From an uncultured Bacteroidales bacterium (lineage in GTDB: Bacteria > Bacteroidota > Bacteroidia > Bacteroidales > Bacteroidaceae): 64,000 nt of DNA. Below, in pieces: positions 27,382-34,483 of the stretch. The first letter of the stretch is position 1, and every line of letters starts with the position of its first letter. A model generated the notes under the pieces. It searched no databases. It was given only the letters and a program-made list of their open reading frames with translations, and had not been told where the DNA came from. The DNA lies in assembly GCA_902799655.1 (NCBI GenBank), contig CADCBH010000003.1:62001-126000 (forward strand). The letters run 5' to 3'. Made by a program: the position numbers and the translations under genes.

Positions 27382-27395
27382 ATTTCCTGATTTAT

Positions 27396-27431
27396 TTTGC
27401 AAAAGTACAATTTTTTTCGTACTTTTGCAAA
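27396..27431. promoter_or_regulatory. Symmetric divergent promoter for cobS (-) and btuF (+)
   Basis: A 13-bp inverted repeat, TTTGCAAAAGTAC (27396-27408) and GTACTTTTGCAAA (27419-27431), with a 10-base centre. Plus strand: TTTG 27396-27399, 20 bases, TACTTTTG 27420-27427. Minus strand: TTTG 27431-27428, 20 bases, TACTTTTG 27407-27400. Each arm holds the -33 box of one promoter next to the -7 box of the other. Confidence 0.82.
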
Positions 27432-27458
27432 CAGTTTAAGAAAAAGAATACAACAATC

Positions 27459-28478
27459 ATGAAGACATTAGCTTGGATGATAACGGCAGTAACGCTCTTT
27501 TGTGCCTGTACGGTCAAGAATGGAAAGTCGCAACAAGGTGCAGATGCTATTTCTGACGACTCGCTGGCCACTATAGAAGTGAAGTATGCCACAGGCTTCA
27601 GCGTGCGCGACTCGGCAGATATCCGCCTGGTGAATATTGGTCGTAAAGATCGCTTTGCTTTTGTTCGAGATGCTGCTGCCGTTGTGCCTGAAGGTTATAC
27701 AAAGGTGGTAGTACCTATCAAGAGCACTATCTGTATGACATCATTGCAACTCTCGAACTTTACTGTGCTTCATGCTTTGGACATTGTGAAGGGTGTTACG
27801 GGTACGAAGAATCTTTTCAACAAAGATGTCAAGCAGCGTGTGAAGGATGGCCGCATTGTGAAAATCGGTATGGAGGGCGAGTTCGATTCCGAGCTTATTC
27901 TCGCTGCCAATCCTGATGTTATCCTCATTTCACCCTTCAAGCGTGGCGGCTACGACGCTATCAAAGAGACGGGTGCTGAATGGGTGAAACTAGTGGGTAT
28001 GCTCATTGGTCAGGAACAAGAGTCCAACAAAGTTTTTGCAGGTATCGAACAACGCTATAACGATCTGAAGACCAAGGTGGAGAATGCCAATTACGAGGTA
28101 CTGCCTACCGTGACCAGTGGCGAGATGCATTATGGCACATGGCGTGCCGTAGGCGGTAAGAATTATTTGGCGCAGCTTTTCAAGGATGCTGGTGCCGACT
28201 ATGTCATCAAGGACGATGAGGAGGCTGGTGAGAATCTGGAGTTTGAAGCGATGTATGCGCTCTCGGCAAAAGCCGACTACTGGCGTATTCTGAACAGCTA
28301 TCCTGGTGAATTTTCCTATGAAGCTCTCAAAGCTTCCGAACCCCGTAACGCCTTGTTCAAGGCTTTTAAGGAGCGAAAGGTCATCTATTGCAATATGAAG
28401 CAACAGCCTTATTATGAGATTACTCCCGTAGAACCGGATGTGATTAGTGGAGGCCGACTATCAGCCAGTGTATTATAA
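27459..28478 (+). CDS. btuF: Cobalamin-type ABC transporter substrate-binding lipoprotein
   Basis: A 339-residue periplasmic-binding protein of the BtuF/FecB (TroA-like) fold. The signal peptide ends in LFCAC, with C17 the likely lipidated residue and no acidic surface-export signal after it, so it should face the periplasm. Ligand-domain features include NPDVILISPFKRGGYDAIKETGAEWV. Position divergent from cobS and 17 bases before a FecCD permease supports corrinoid uptake. The C-terminus looks wrong: after EPDV the frame ends in ISGGRLSASVL, while the next frame from 28444 encodes LVEADYQPVYYKLLK and stops at 28491, closer to btuC. A frameshift is possible (see findings). Confidence 0.82.
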   Translation: MKTLAWMITAVTLFCACTVKNGKSQQGADAISDDSLATIEVKYATGFSVRDSADIRLVNIGRKDRFAFVRDAAAVVPEGYTKVVVPIKSTICMTSLQLSNFTVLHALDIVKGVTGTKNLFNKDVKQRVKDGRIVKIGMEGEFDSELILAANPDVILISPFKRGGYDAIKETGAEWVKLVGMLIGQEQESNKVFAGIEQRYNDLKTKVENANYEVLPTVTSGEMHYGTWRAVGGKNYLAQLFKDAGADYVIKDDEEAGENLEFEAMYALSAKADYWRILNSYPGEFSYEALKASEPRNALFKAFKERKVIYCNMKQQPYYEITPVEPDVISGGRLSASVL

Positions 28479-28495
28479 ACTATTGAAATAAAAAA

Positions 28496-29533
28496 GTGAA
28501 GATACACCGACCGATACTGCTGATAGGCCTGTTGCTGACGGCTGTTGCCCTGCTGACGCTTGTCAATCTGCTGATAGGTACCGTACGTATTCCGTTGGCT
28601 CAGGTTTGTCGTATCCTGTTGGGTGACGACTCTAACGAGATATGGACTAACATCGTGTGGCAGTCGCGCTTGCCACAGGCCATGACAGCAATCGCGGCAG
28701 GAGCAGGCTTGGCAGTCAGTGGTTTGCAGATGCAGACCGTCTTCCGCAATCCGCTGGCAGGACCGTCGGTATTGGGTATCAGCAATGGTTCGGCACTGGG
28801 TGTCGCTATCGTTGTCTTGTTGTCTGGCCAGCTCAGTGGCGTGGCACTCAGCCGTTTGGGCTATGTGGGCGATGCTGCCATGAGTGTTGCTGCGATAGTC
28901 GGTGCCTTGGCAGTTCTGTTGTTAATCCTGTGGGTGTCGCAGAAGGTAAAGGGTAACGTCACCTTGTTGATTATTGGCGTGATGATTGGTTACTTAGCCA
29001 ATGCGATTATAGGCGTACTGAAGTTCTTGGCGCCTGAGGAAGACGTGAAGTCATTTGTCGTTTGGGGATTGGGCTCTTTCTCGCGCGTCAGTGGTGACGA
29101 AATGATTCTCTTTGTTGTCCTGATGGCGATACTTATTCCGCTGAGTTTCCTATTGGTGAAGGCCATGAACATCCTGCTCCTTGGTGACCGTTATGCTGCT
29201 AATTTAGGACTCAATGTCAAGCAGGCACGCATGTTGGTCATTATCAGCTCAGGTGTCTTAGTGGCCATCGTTACGGCCTATTGTGGACCTATCATGTTTA
29301 TCGGTCTTGCCGTGCCTCATCTGGCACGGAGCATTTTCCATACTTCCGATCATCGTATATTGATGCCTGCAACAGCGGTATGCGGTGCTCTGTTGGCCTT
29401 GTTCTGTAATCTTGTTGCACGTATGCCAGGCTTCGAGGGGGCACTTCCTGTCAACAGTGTGACCGCTTTGGTCGGGGCCCCTGTTATTGCTGTTGTACTG
29501 TTTCGCAAGCGCAAGGACGACATCGGAGAATAA
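28496..29533 (+). CDS. btuC: FecCD-type ABC permease, probable cobalamin permease
   Basis: A 345-residue inner-membrane permease of the BtuC/FecCD family with about ten hydrophobic spans. Family motifs are visible: GAGLAVSGLQMQTVFRNPLAGPSVLGIS at about 66-93, and in the last third the GPIMFIGLAVPHLAR segment that contacts the ATPase. The start is a GTG at 28496 (MKIHRPILL). It follows btuF directly, which supports corrinoid uptake; a siderophore permease is the alternative by sequence alone. No BtuD ATPase follows: the next gene is on the other strand 27 bases away. Confidence 0.87.
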   Translation: MKIHRPILLIGLLLTAVALLTLVNLLIGTVRIPLAQVCRILLGDDSNEIWTNIVWQSRLPQAMTAIAAGAGLAVSGLQMQTVFRNPLAGPSVLGISNGSALGVAIVVLLSGQLSGVALSRLGYVGDAAMSVAAIVGALAVLLLILWVSQKVKGNVTLLIIGVMIGYLANAIIGVLKFLAPEEDVKSFVVWGLGSFSRVSGDEMILFVVLMAILIPLSFLLVKAMNILLLGDRYAANLGLNVKQARMLVIISSGVLVAIVTAYCGPIMFIGLAVPHLARSIFHTSDHRILMPATAVCGALLALFCNLVARMPGFEGALPVNSVTALVGAPVIAVVLFRKRKDDIGE

Positions 29534-29560
29534 TGCATGCTGAGCATGTGTGAAGCATCA

Positions 29561-30268
29561 TTATAGAATCTTCATGATGTCTTTCAGGTTGCTGACGACA
29601 TAGGTGGGTGGCAGAGGACCTTCTGCAGGGTCGATGTTCCAGCGGTTGAAGAGCATCGCGTCAAATCCTGAGGCGAGTGCTCCCTGGATGTCGTTTTGCA
29701 TGTTGTCGCCAATCATCAGGGTCGTCTCACGCTGGGCACCGCTTTTCTGCAGGGCATAGTCAAAGAAGAGGGGTGAGGGCTTGTTGACGCCTGCATCCTC
29801 GCTGAGGATAATGGTCTCGAAGTATTTGCTCAGTCCGCAGGCTGCCAGTTTCTTATATTGTATCTCGTGGAAGCCGTTGCTGCAGATATGCATGCTATAG
29901 CCGCGCTGACGCAAATAGTCCATCAGCTCGTGGGCACCCTCCAGCACACCAGGCTTCGATGAGCAGTACTCAAGGAAACAATCGCTCATCTTCAGGCATA
30001 GCGCCTCGTCAACCTCCAGACCCTCTCCCTCACTGAGTGGTCGTCGGAAGCGTTCCACGATGAGGTAGTCACGGGTAATCTCGCTTTTGGAATAGCGGCC
30101 CCAAAGGTCAATGTTGGCTTTCCAGTAGGCATCGTAGAATACCTGTGGATCGGTGAAATAACGTTTAAGTCGGAAAGCCTCGAACGTTTCACGCAGGGCA
30201 ATGACAGCATTGCCGTAGGTGTCGTAGAGTGTGTCGTCGAAATCGAAGAATAGAGTTTTGTATTTCAT
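29561..30268 (-). CDS. HAD-superfamily hydrolase, YjjG-like nucleotidase
   Basis: A 235-residue HAD phosphatase. Motif I is FFDFDDTLYDT (nucleophile D9, acid D11), motif II is HICSNGF, the lysine of motif III is in NKPSPLFF, and motif IV is MIGDNMQNDIQGA. The size and the cap region resemble the YjjG family, which removes phosphate from pyrimidine nucleotides. It starts 12 bases after the cbiJ-cbiD fusion in the same direction, so it is probably co-transcribed. CobC, which dephosphorylates alpha-ribazole phosphate or adenosylcobalamin phosphate, is not seen in the window; this enzyme is a possible substitute (inference only). Confidence 0.85.
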   Translation of the reverse strand: MKYKTLFFDFDDTLYDTYGNAVIALRETFEAFRLKRYFTDPQVFYDAYWKANIDLWGRYSKSEITRDYLIVERFRRPLSEGEGLEVDEALCLKMSDCFLEYCSSKPGVLEGAHELMDYLRQRGYSMHICSNGFHEIQYKKLAACGLSKYFETIILSEDAGVNKPSPLFFDYALQKSGAQRETTLMIGDNMQNDIQGALASGFDAMLFNRWNIDPAEGPLPPTYVVSNLKDIMKIL

Positions 30269-30280
30269 GTTGTAATAGCG

Positions 30281-32005
30281 TTATCTTGAGAAGATGTGTC
30301 CCTTGTCGTCAATGAGGAGAATGGTGAGTTGTCCATTGGGTAGGAGTTGACGGCAGTGTGTCTCGCAATGGCGGATGATGGTGTCGGCAAAGGCTTGATG
30401 TTTTTCCTGGGGAATCTTCTCCCAGAGTTCGCGAGCCAGGGATAACTGGGAGTCAAGAATAGAGAACTTGCAATGGGCTTCGTCTAGCATCTGCTGGATG
30501 AATGCCTTGTCCATCGTTGCCTTACGGCTATGGGTGTCGAGATGACCGGCAGCCAACTTGACTGCTTTGCCCAGCATGACGCCGAGAGTAACCTGTTGGA
30601 TATTCAGTTCGTTGGCGATTTGAAGTGTGGCACCGATATAATTGCCGTATTCCACGAAGGCCTGCTGGGGCAGGTTGGGGTAGCAGCCTTTTACAAACCG
30701 CTCGCTTTTACCACCGCTGTTGATGATTATGCGCTCGGCACCTGAGGCTTTGGCTACCGTCATACATTTGCGGATGGAGTCGATGAAGGCTTCTTCACTA
30801 AAAGGCTTTACGATGCCCGAAACACCGATAATCGAGATGCCACCCTCGATGCCCAGACGCGGATTGAAAGTGCGGCGGGCTATTTCAGCGCCCTCGGGGA
30901 CAGAAATGGTGACCCTTACATTCTCCTTGATGTTGTTGCGCATCATCTCGCGGGGGGCCTTGTTGATAGCTGGAGAGCCTGGTGGATAGTCAAAGCCTGG
31001 AAGCGTGAATATGCCGACGCCCTCACCACCCAGAATTTCGAAGCTATCAGAGAGCTCTGCCTTTGCCCTGATCTCCAATCCATTCGTTACATCGGGGTCG
31101 TCACCAGCTTCCTTGATGCAGTAGGCATAGTCGTTGCCATACTCCACTGCTACCATGATGGTCTCGCCATTGGGCAATAATACTGGTACATTCTTCTCAA
31201 AAGAATTGTCCCCCCAAGCAACTCTTGTTGCTGCAATGGCTGCTGCGGTTGCACATGTTCCCGTGGTCAGTCCGCTATGCAGTGGATAGAACTCGGGCAA
31301 CAGCCGCTCTATAGTCCGACGCAATCCATTGGGACCATTTACTACATTGGAGATGGAGAGTTTGGGACGCTTGAGAGCAATGATACGCATATCTCTGGCT
31401 TTTGCCGCATTTACTTTTTCAACAAAACCGCCCGAGAGACCGCTCTCTTTCAGAAGGATAGCATCAGCCTCGATATCGATGTCGTTGCTGTCCTGGTAGA
31501 AGCATAGCTGATTGTCGGTGGCACCTTGTTGGTGGGCAAGGACAATGGACGATGCGCGGTTTAGGATGCGATAGTAGACCTTGATGCCCTCTGCTTCCAA
31601 GAACTTCAATTTCGAAATGGTTTGGACACCAGTAGTCGCCAGTAGTGAGTGGATGTCGCGAGGAATCTCGTCGTAATCGTCAATCCATGTTATCTCCTTG
31701 TCCCTCTGGGGGTAGATGCGTTCGTAGCGAATGATGGGAATGGACAGCGCCTTGCCAACATTGGTAATAGTCTGGTGTAGTTGCTCGGCAAAAGGGTGGG
31801 CGGCATCCACCATCAGTCGGATGCCATGTTCGCGACAGAATGCCTGCATGGCTTCACCGTCCAGTGCTCCGTCGATACGCATACCATGGTGCAGCACGAT
31901 ATCCTGTTCGCCAGTCTTCGTGCTGTAATAATAAGGCGAGCCCGCTTCTTCGAGCACCTTAGCAGCCTTACGGCCTTCCGTAGTCCCTCCGAATACCAAT
32001 AACAT
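30281..32005 (-). CDS. CbiJ-CbiD fusion: precorrin-6A reductase + cobalt-precorrin-5B C1-methyltransferase
   Basis: A 574-residue fusion. Residues 1 to about 238 match CobK/CbiJ, starting MLLVFGGTTEGRKAA and including VDAAHPFAEQ (67-76), and would reduce (cobalt-)precorrin-6A with NAD(P)H. From about 241 onward it matches CbiD, starting HSGLTTGTCATAAAIAAT and including DDPDVTNG and GKAVKLAAGHLDTHS, and would methylate C1 of cobalt-precorrin-5B. These act in sequence, CbiD first, so the fusion is functionally sensible. CbiD belongs to the early-cobalt, oxygen-independent route. The start at 32005 is fixed by the conserved N-terminus and lies only about 4-5 bases after the predicted transcription start. 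Confidence 0.92.
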   Translation of the reverse strand: MLLVFGGTTEGRKAAKVLEEAGSPYYYSTKTGEQDIVLHHGMRIDGALDGEAMQAFCREHGIRLMVDAAHPFAEQLHQTITNVGKALSIPIIRYERIYPQRDKEITWIDDYDEIPRDIHSLLATTGVQTISKLKFLEAEGIKVYYRILNRASSIVLAHQQGATDNQLCFYQDSNDIDIEADAILLKESGLSGGFVEKVNAAKARDMRIIALKRPKLSISNVVNGPNGLRRTIERLLPEFYPLHSGLTTGTCATAAAIAATRVAWGDNSFEKNVPVLLPNGETIMVAVEYGNDYAYCIKEAGDDPDVTNGLEIRAKAELSDSFEILGGEGVGIFTLPGFDYPPGSPAINKAPREMMRNNIKENVRVTISVPEGAEIARRTFNPRLGIEGGISIIGVSGIVKPFSEEAFIDSIRKCMTVAKASGAERIIINSGGKSERFVKGCYPNLPQQAFVEYGNYIGATLQIANELNIQQVTLGVMLGKAVKLAAGHLDTHSRKATMDKAFIQQMLDEAHCKFSILDSQLSLARELWEKIPQEKHQAFADTIIRHCETHCRQLLPNGQLTILLIDDKGHIFSR

Positions 32006-32013
32006 CTCGACTG

Positions 32014-32045
32014 CAAAGATACTACTAAACGGGCAAAAAGCCAAA
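32014..32045 (-). promoter_or_regulatory. Promoter of the cbiJ-cbiD fusion
   Basis: On the minus strand, TTTG at 32045-32042 and TATCTTTG at 32021-32014 are exactly 20 bases apart. The implied transcription start (about 32009) almost touches the ATG at 32005, so the mRNA would be nearly leaderless. No second cobalamin riboswitch fits here. Confidence 0.75.
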
Positions 32046-32083
32046 CGAATTTAGCAAAATCCAATAAGGTACCCTTATTTTCA

Positions 32084-32121
32084 AATAACCCGCCCTTATT
32101 CATCGATAAGGGCGGGTTATT
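32084..32121 (-). terminator. Terminator of the FadL-like porin gene
   Basis: A 16-bp perfect stem, AATAACCCGCCCTTAT (32084-32099) with its complement (32106-32121), and a 6-base loop. It lies 30 bases past the porin stop at 32152 and separates that gene from the cbiJ-cbiD promoter. Confidence 0.87.
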
Positions 32122-32151
32122 GTCTGATAAGCGTAGGTTATTGAAACTAGT

Positions 32152-33633
32152 TCAGAACTTATAGTCGATGCCTAAACCTATGACGTGGTTGGTACGGGAG
32201 TAAACATCCTTGCCACTATAGTCGGTGCCCAGGTATTTGGCTTGCTCATGCGTGTAGTCGCTATAAATCGTGCAGAAATAACCAGCATTGAGACGAATCT
32301 TCTCGTTAATGTTCCAGGCACCACCGAGACCGATAGAGTAGCTGTCGCAAGCAAACGAGGTGTTCTGCTGATAGCCGTCGGAGAGGCCGTAGTCGGTACG
32401 CTGACCGCCACAGCTGATGGTGAACTTGTCGTTAATGTCGTACTCAATACCTGCCAGTATCTCATGGGTGCCGTGCTTTAGCTCCTTCTGACGGTCATCA
32501 GCCATCTGGGCATTCTTGTCATCGAAGAAATGATACTCCAGTGTGCCACGGAGTTTCGGACTGAATTCATAACCTACGGCTGCTACAAAGAGTGCAGGCA
32601 TGTCGTAGCGTACATATTCGTCGGGCATATAGTTCTTGATTTTGCTTGCCATCTCGGTGCCCATGCTGGCAGCAAGGGCTGCCAATGTTTTTTCATTACC
32701 AATCTGCTCCGCAGTGGCCTTGATGTCGGTCTTCTGTCCCATCATGGTGACGCTGAGGGCATCGGTACTATTCTTGGTATTGATCTTGGTGCGGAATTCA
32801 TAACGGGCGGTAAGAGTCAGCGGCCCCTTATGATAGTTGACACTGATGATGGGGCAGATGCCGAAAGCACGCTGGGTGACATCGAGCTGAAGGTCCATGA
32901 GCTGCTGACTGCCCAGACCAGGCAGGGTAGTGGCGGTAACATAACCACGGTTGTAGCCATCATAGTAGTTAGCGCGAAGACCGACGGCAGCAGAGAACTC
33001 ATCAGTAATCTTATAGGCGAAGTTGACCTGAGCACCATAGATGTACTGCTTACCCTTCACCTGAGTATCGATATTGTACATGTCGGGGGTGACGATAACC
33101 TTAGTGGGGTCGGCAGGCGCTGCTGCCTTAGCCTTCACGGATGCTTCGAAGATTTTGCCCATTGTCATCAGGTTGAACATGGGGATACCATCGTCATACT
33201 GTACAAAGCCACCGCTACCTACAATACCAATCATGGCTGAGACGGCCCAGCGATCTTTCTTGTATGTGGCAAAGAGGGCTGGCACGATAGGCGCAGAGGC
33301 CACACCGTTATATTTCTTATCGATATTGACACCTGCATAGCCGTTGGGAAATAATGGGTTTGCTCCTGCGGGAACAGCCAAATAGTTGGGAACGGTGGTT
33401 GTAATGTCGCGGTTCTGCCAGGGCTTCTGGAAATTGAGCGACAATTGCCAACCCTCGTGTCCCCATACTGTACCGGCAGGGTTAGAGAAGGCTGCATCAA
33501 CGTCGAAAGTGGCACTACGTGCCATCATTCTGTCAAAAGCGATGTGATAGTTTGTGTTGGTCATCAGTCCGCCAGCTTGTGCGGTGCCGACCATGATGGC
33601 TGTCAATGCCATTAGAAGTATTCTTTTTCTCAT
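32152..33633 (-). CDS. FadL/OmpP1-like outer-membrane protein
   Basis: A 493-residue protein with a clear signal peptide (MRKRILLMALTAIMVGTAQA) and a mature part rich in alternating aromatic/polar strands, ending in HVIGLGIDYKF, as outer-membrane barrels do. The early segment DAAFSNPAGTVWG matches the NPA motif near the N-terminus of FadL/OmpP1 channels, which pass hydrophobic molecules. I infer uptake of a hydrophobic compound; the substrate is unknown. It is transcribed alone from the promoter at 33664-33695 and ends at a strong hairpin. There is no evidence linking it to the neighbouring B12 genes. Confidence 0.78.
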   Translation of the reverse strand: MRKRILLMALTAIMVGTAQAGGLMTNTNYHIAFDRMMARSATFDVDAAFSNPAGTVWGHEGWQLSLNFQKPWQNRDITTTVPNYLAVPAGANPLFPNGYAGVNIDKKYNGVASAPIVPALFATYKKDRWAVSAMIGIVGSGGFVQYDDGIPMFNLMTMGKIFEASVKAKAAAPADPTKVIVTPDMYNIDTQVKGKQYIYGAQVNFAYKITDEFSAAVGLRANYYDGYNRGYVTATTLPGLGSQQLMDLQLDVTQRAFGICPIISVNYHKGPLTLTARYEFRTKINTKNSTDALSVTMMGQKTDIKATAEQIGNEKTLAALAASMGTEMASKIKNYMPDEYVRYDMPALFVAAVGYEFSPKLRGTLEYHFFDDKNAQMADDRQKELKHGTHEILAGIEYDINDKFTISCGGQRTDYGLSDGYQQNTSFACDSYSIGLGGAWNINEKIRLNAGYFCTIYSDYTHEQAKYLGTDYSGKDVYSRTNHVIGLGIDYKF

Positions 33634-33663
33634 TTAGATAATAATTGTTTGGAATTTCGGGTG

Positions 33664-33695
33664 CAAAGGTACGATGTTTTCCTCGAAAAAACGAA
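33664..33695 (-). promoter_or_regulatory. Promoter of the FadL-like gene
   Basis: On the minus strand TACCTTTG at 33671-33664 is a perfect -7 box; the -33 position (33695-33692) holds TTCG at 20 bases, one mismatch from TTTG. Confidence 0.6.
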
Positions 33696-33787
33696 TAATT
33701 AGAGAATTATTTTCCTAAATCGGACATACATTGGCTCTTGACGTACATTATTATTTTTGCGTGCGTAAGGAAATTTTTCGTGTAAAC

Positions 33788-33820
33788 ATTGTGTGGTGTG
33801 CTGTCTTTTTTGTAATTTTG
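33788..33820 (+). promoter_or_regulatory. Promoter of the IMP cyclohydrolase-mre operon
   Basis: TAATTTTG at 33813-33820 fits the -7 box; ATTG at 33788-33791 is a possible -33 box (21 bases). The ATG is at 33856. Confidence 0.6.
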
Positions 33821-33855
33821 CAATCTCAAAAGAGATATAACGTTATATTATTTTT

Positions 33856-34449
33856 ATGGCAGATACAAAAAAGATTAAGACTGCGCTCGTCTCGGTATTC
33901 CACAAGGACGGGCTGGAAGAGTTGTTGAAGAAGTTGAATGACGAGGGTGTGAAGTTCCTATCGACGGGTGGTACGCAGACCTTTATCGAGAGTTTGGGCT
34001 ATCCCTGTGAGAAAGTGGAGAACGTGACGACATATCCCTCTATTCTCGGTGGTCGTGTTAAGACACTGCATCCGAAAGTCTTTGGAGGTATCCTTGGACG
34101 CCGTGACAACGAAGGTGATCGTGCGCAGATGGCTCAGTATGAGATTCCTGAGATCGACCTGGTTATCGTAGACCTGTATCCTTTCGAGCAGACTGTTGCC
34201 AGCGGTGCTTCCGAGGAAGATATCATTGAGAAGATTGATATTGGTGGTATCTCATTGATTCGTGCCGGAGCTAAGAACTTTAACGATGTGGTCATCGTTC
34301 CCTCAAAAGCTGAATACGGCATGCTCTTGGATATTCTTAACGCTCAGGGGGCTGAAACTACAAAAGCTCAGCGCCGCCAGTTTGCTACTCGTGCCTTTGG
34401 CGTAAGCAGTCATTACGATACTGCTATCCATAGTTGGTTTGAGAAATAA
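33856..34449 (+). CDS. purH: Stand-alone IMP cyclohydrolase (N-terminal domain of PurH)
   Basis: A 197-residue protein matching only the MGS-like IMP cyclohydrolase half of PurH: KTALVSVFHKDGLEELLKKL, FLSTGGTQTFIESLG, GGRVKTLHPKVFGGIL and IDIGGISLIRAGAKNF are all present. It should close FAICAR to IMP, the last purine step. The usual bacterial PurH is about 510-530 residues with a C-terminal AICAR transformylase domain; here translation stops cleanly after the first domain and the 34 bases to mreB hold no remnant of the second. The transformylase must be encoded elsewhere or be replaced. It heads the mre operon, an order known from relatives with this gene. Confidence 0.9.
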   Translation: MADTKKIKTALVSVFHKDGLEELLKKLNDEGVKFLSTGGTQTFIESLGYPCEKVENVTTYPSILGGRVKTLHPKVFGGILGRRDNEGDRAQMAQYEIPEIDLVIVDLYPFEQTVASGASEEDIIEKIDIGGISLIRAGAKNFNDVVIVPSKAEYGMLLDILNAQGAETTKAQRRQFATRAFGVSSHYDTAIHSWFEK

Positions 34450-34466
34450 TTGATAATAGAGAATAG

Positions 34467-34479
34467 ATAATTGACAATT
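34467..34479 (+). repeat. 13-base AT-rich element before mreB
   Basis: ATAATTGACAATT at 34467-34479 ends 4 bases before the mreB ATG. The same 13 bases lie before another start codon at 62110-62122 on the minus strand. Confidence 0.6.
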
Positions 34480-34483
34480 TAGC

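Noticed and set aside
27382..27402. Upstream ATG for cobS at 27402
   Set aside because: It overlaps the minus-strand -7 box, so it would not be in the transcript from that promoter; the next ATG at 27381 begins a normal CobS protein.
29534..29560. Terminator between btuC and the HAD gene
   Set aside because: The gap contains ATGCT-G-AGCAT, but a 5-bp stem with a single-base loop cannot form a useful hairpin, and no T-run follows.
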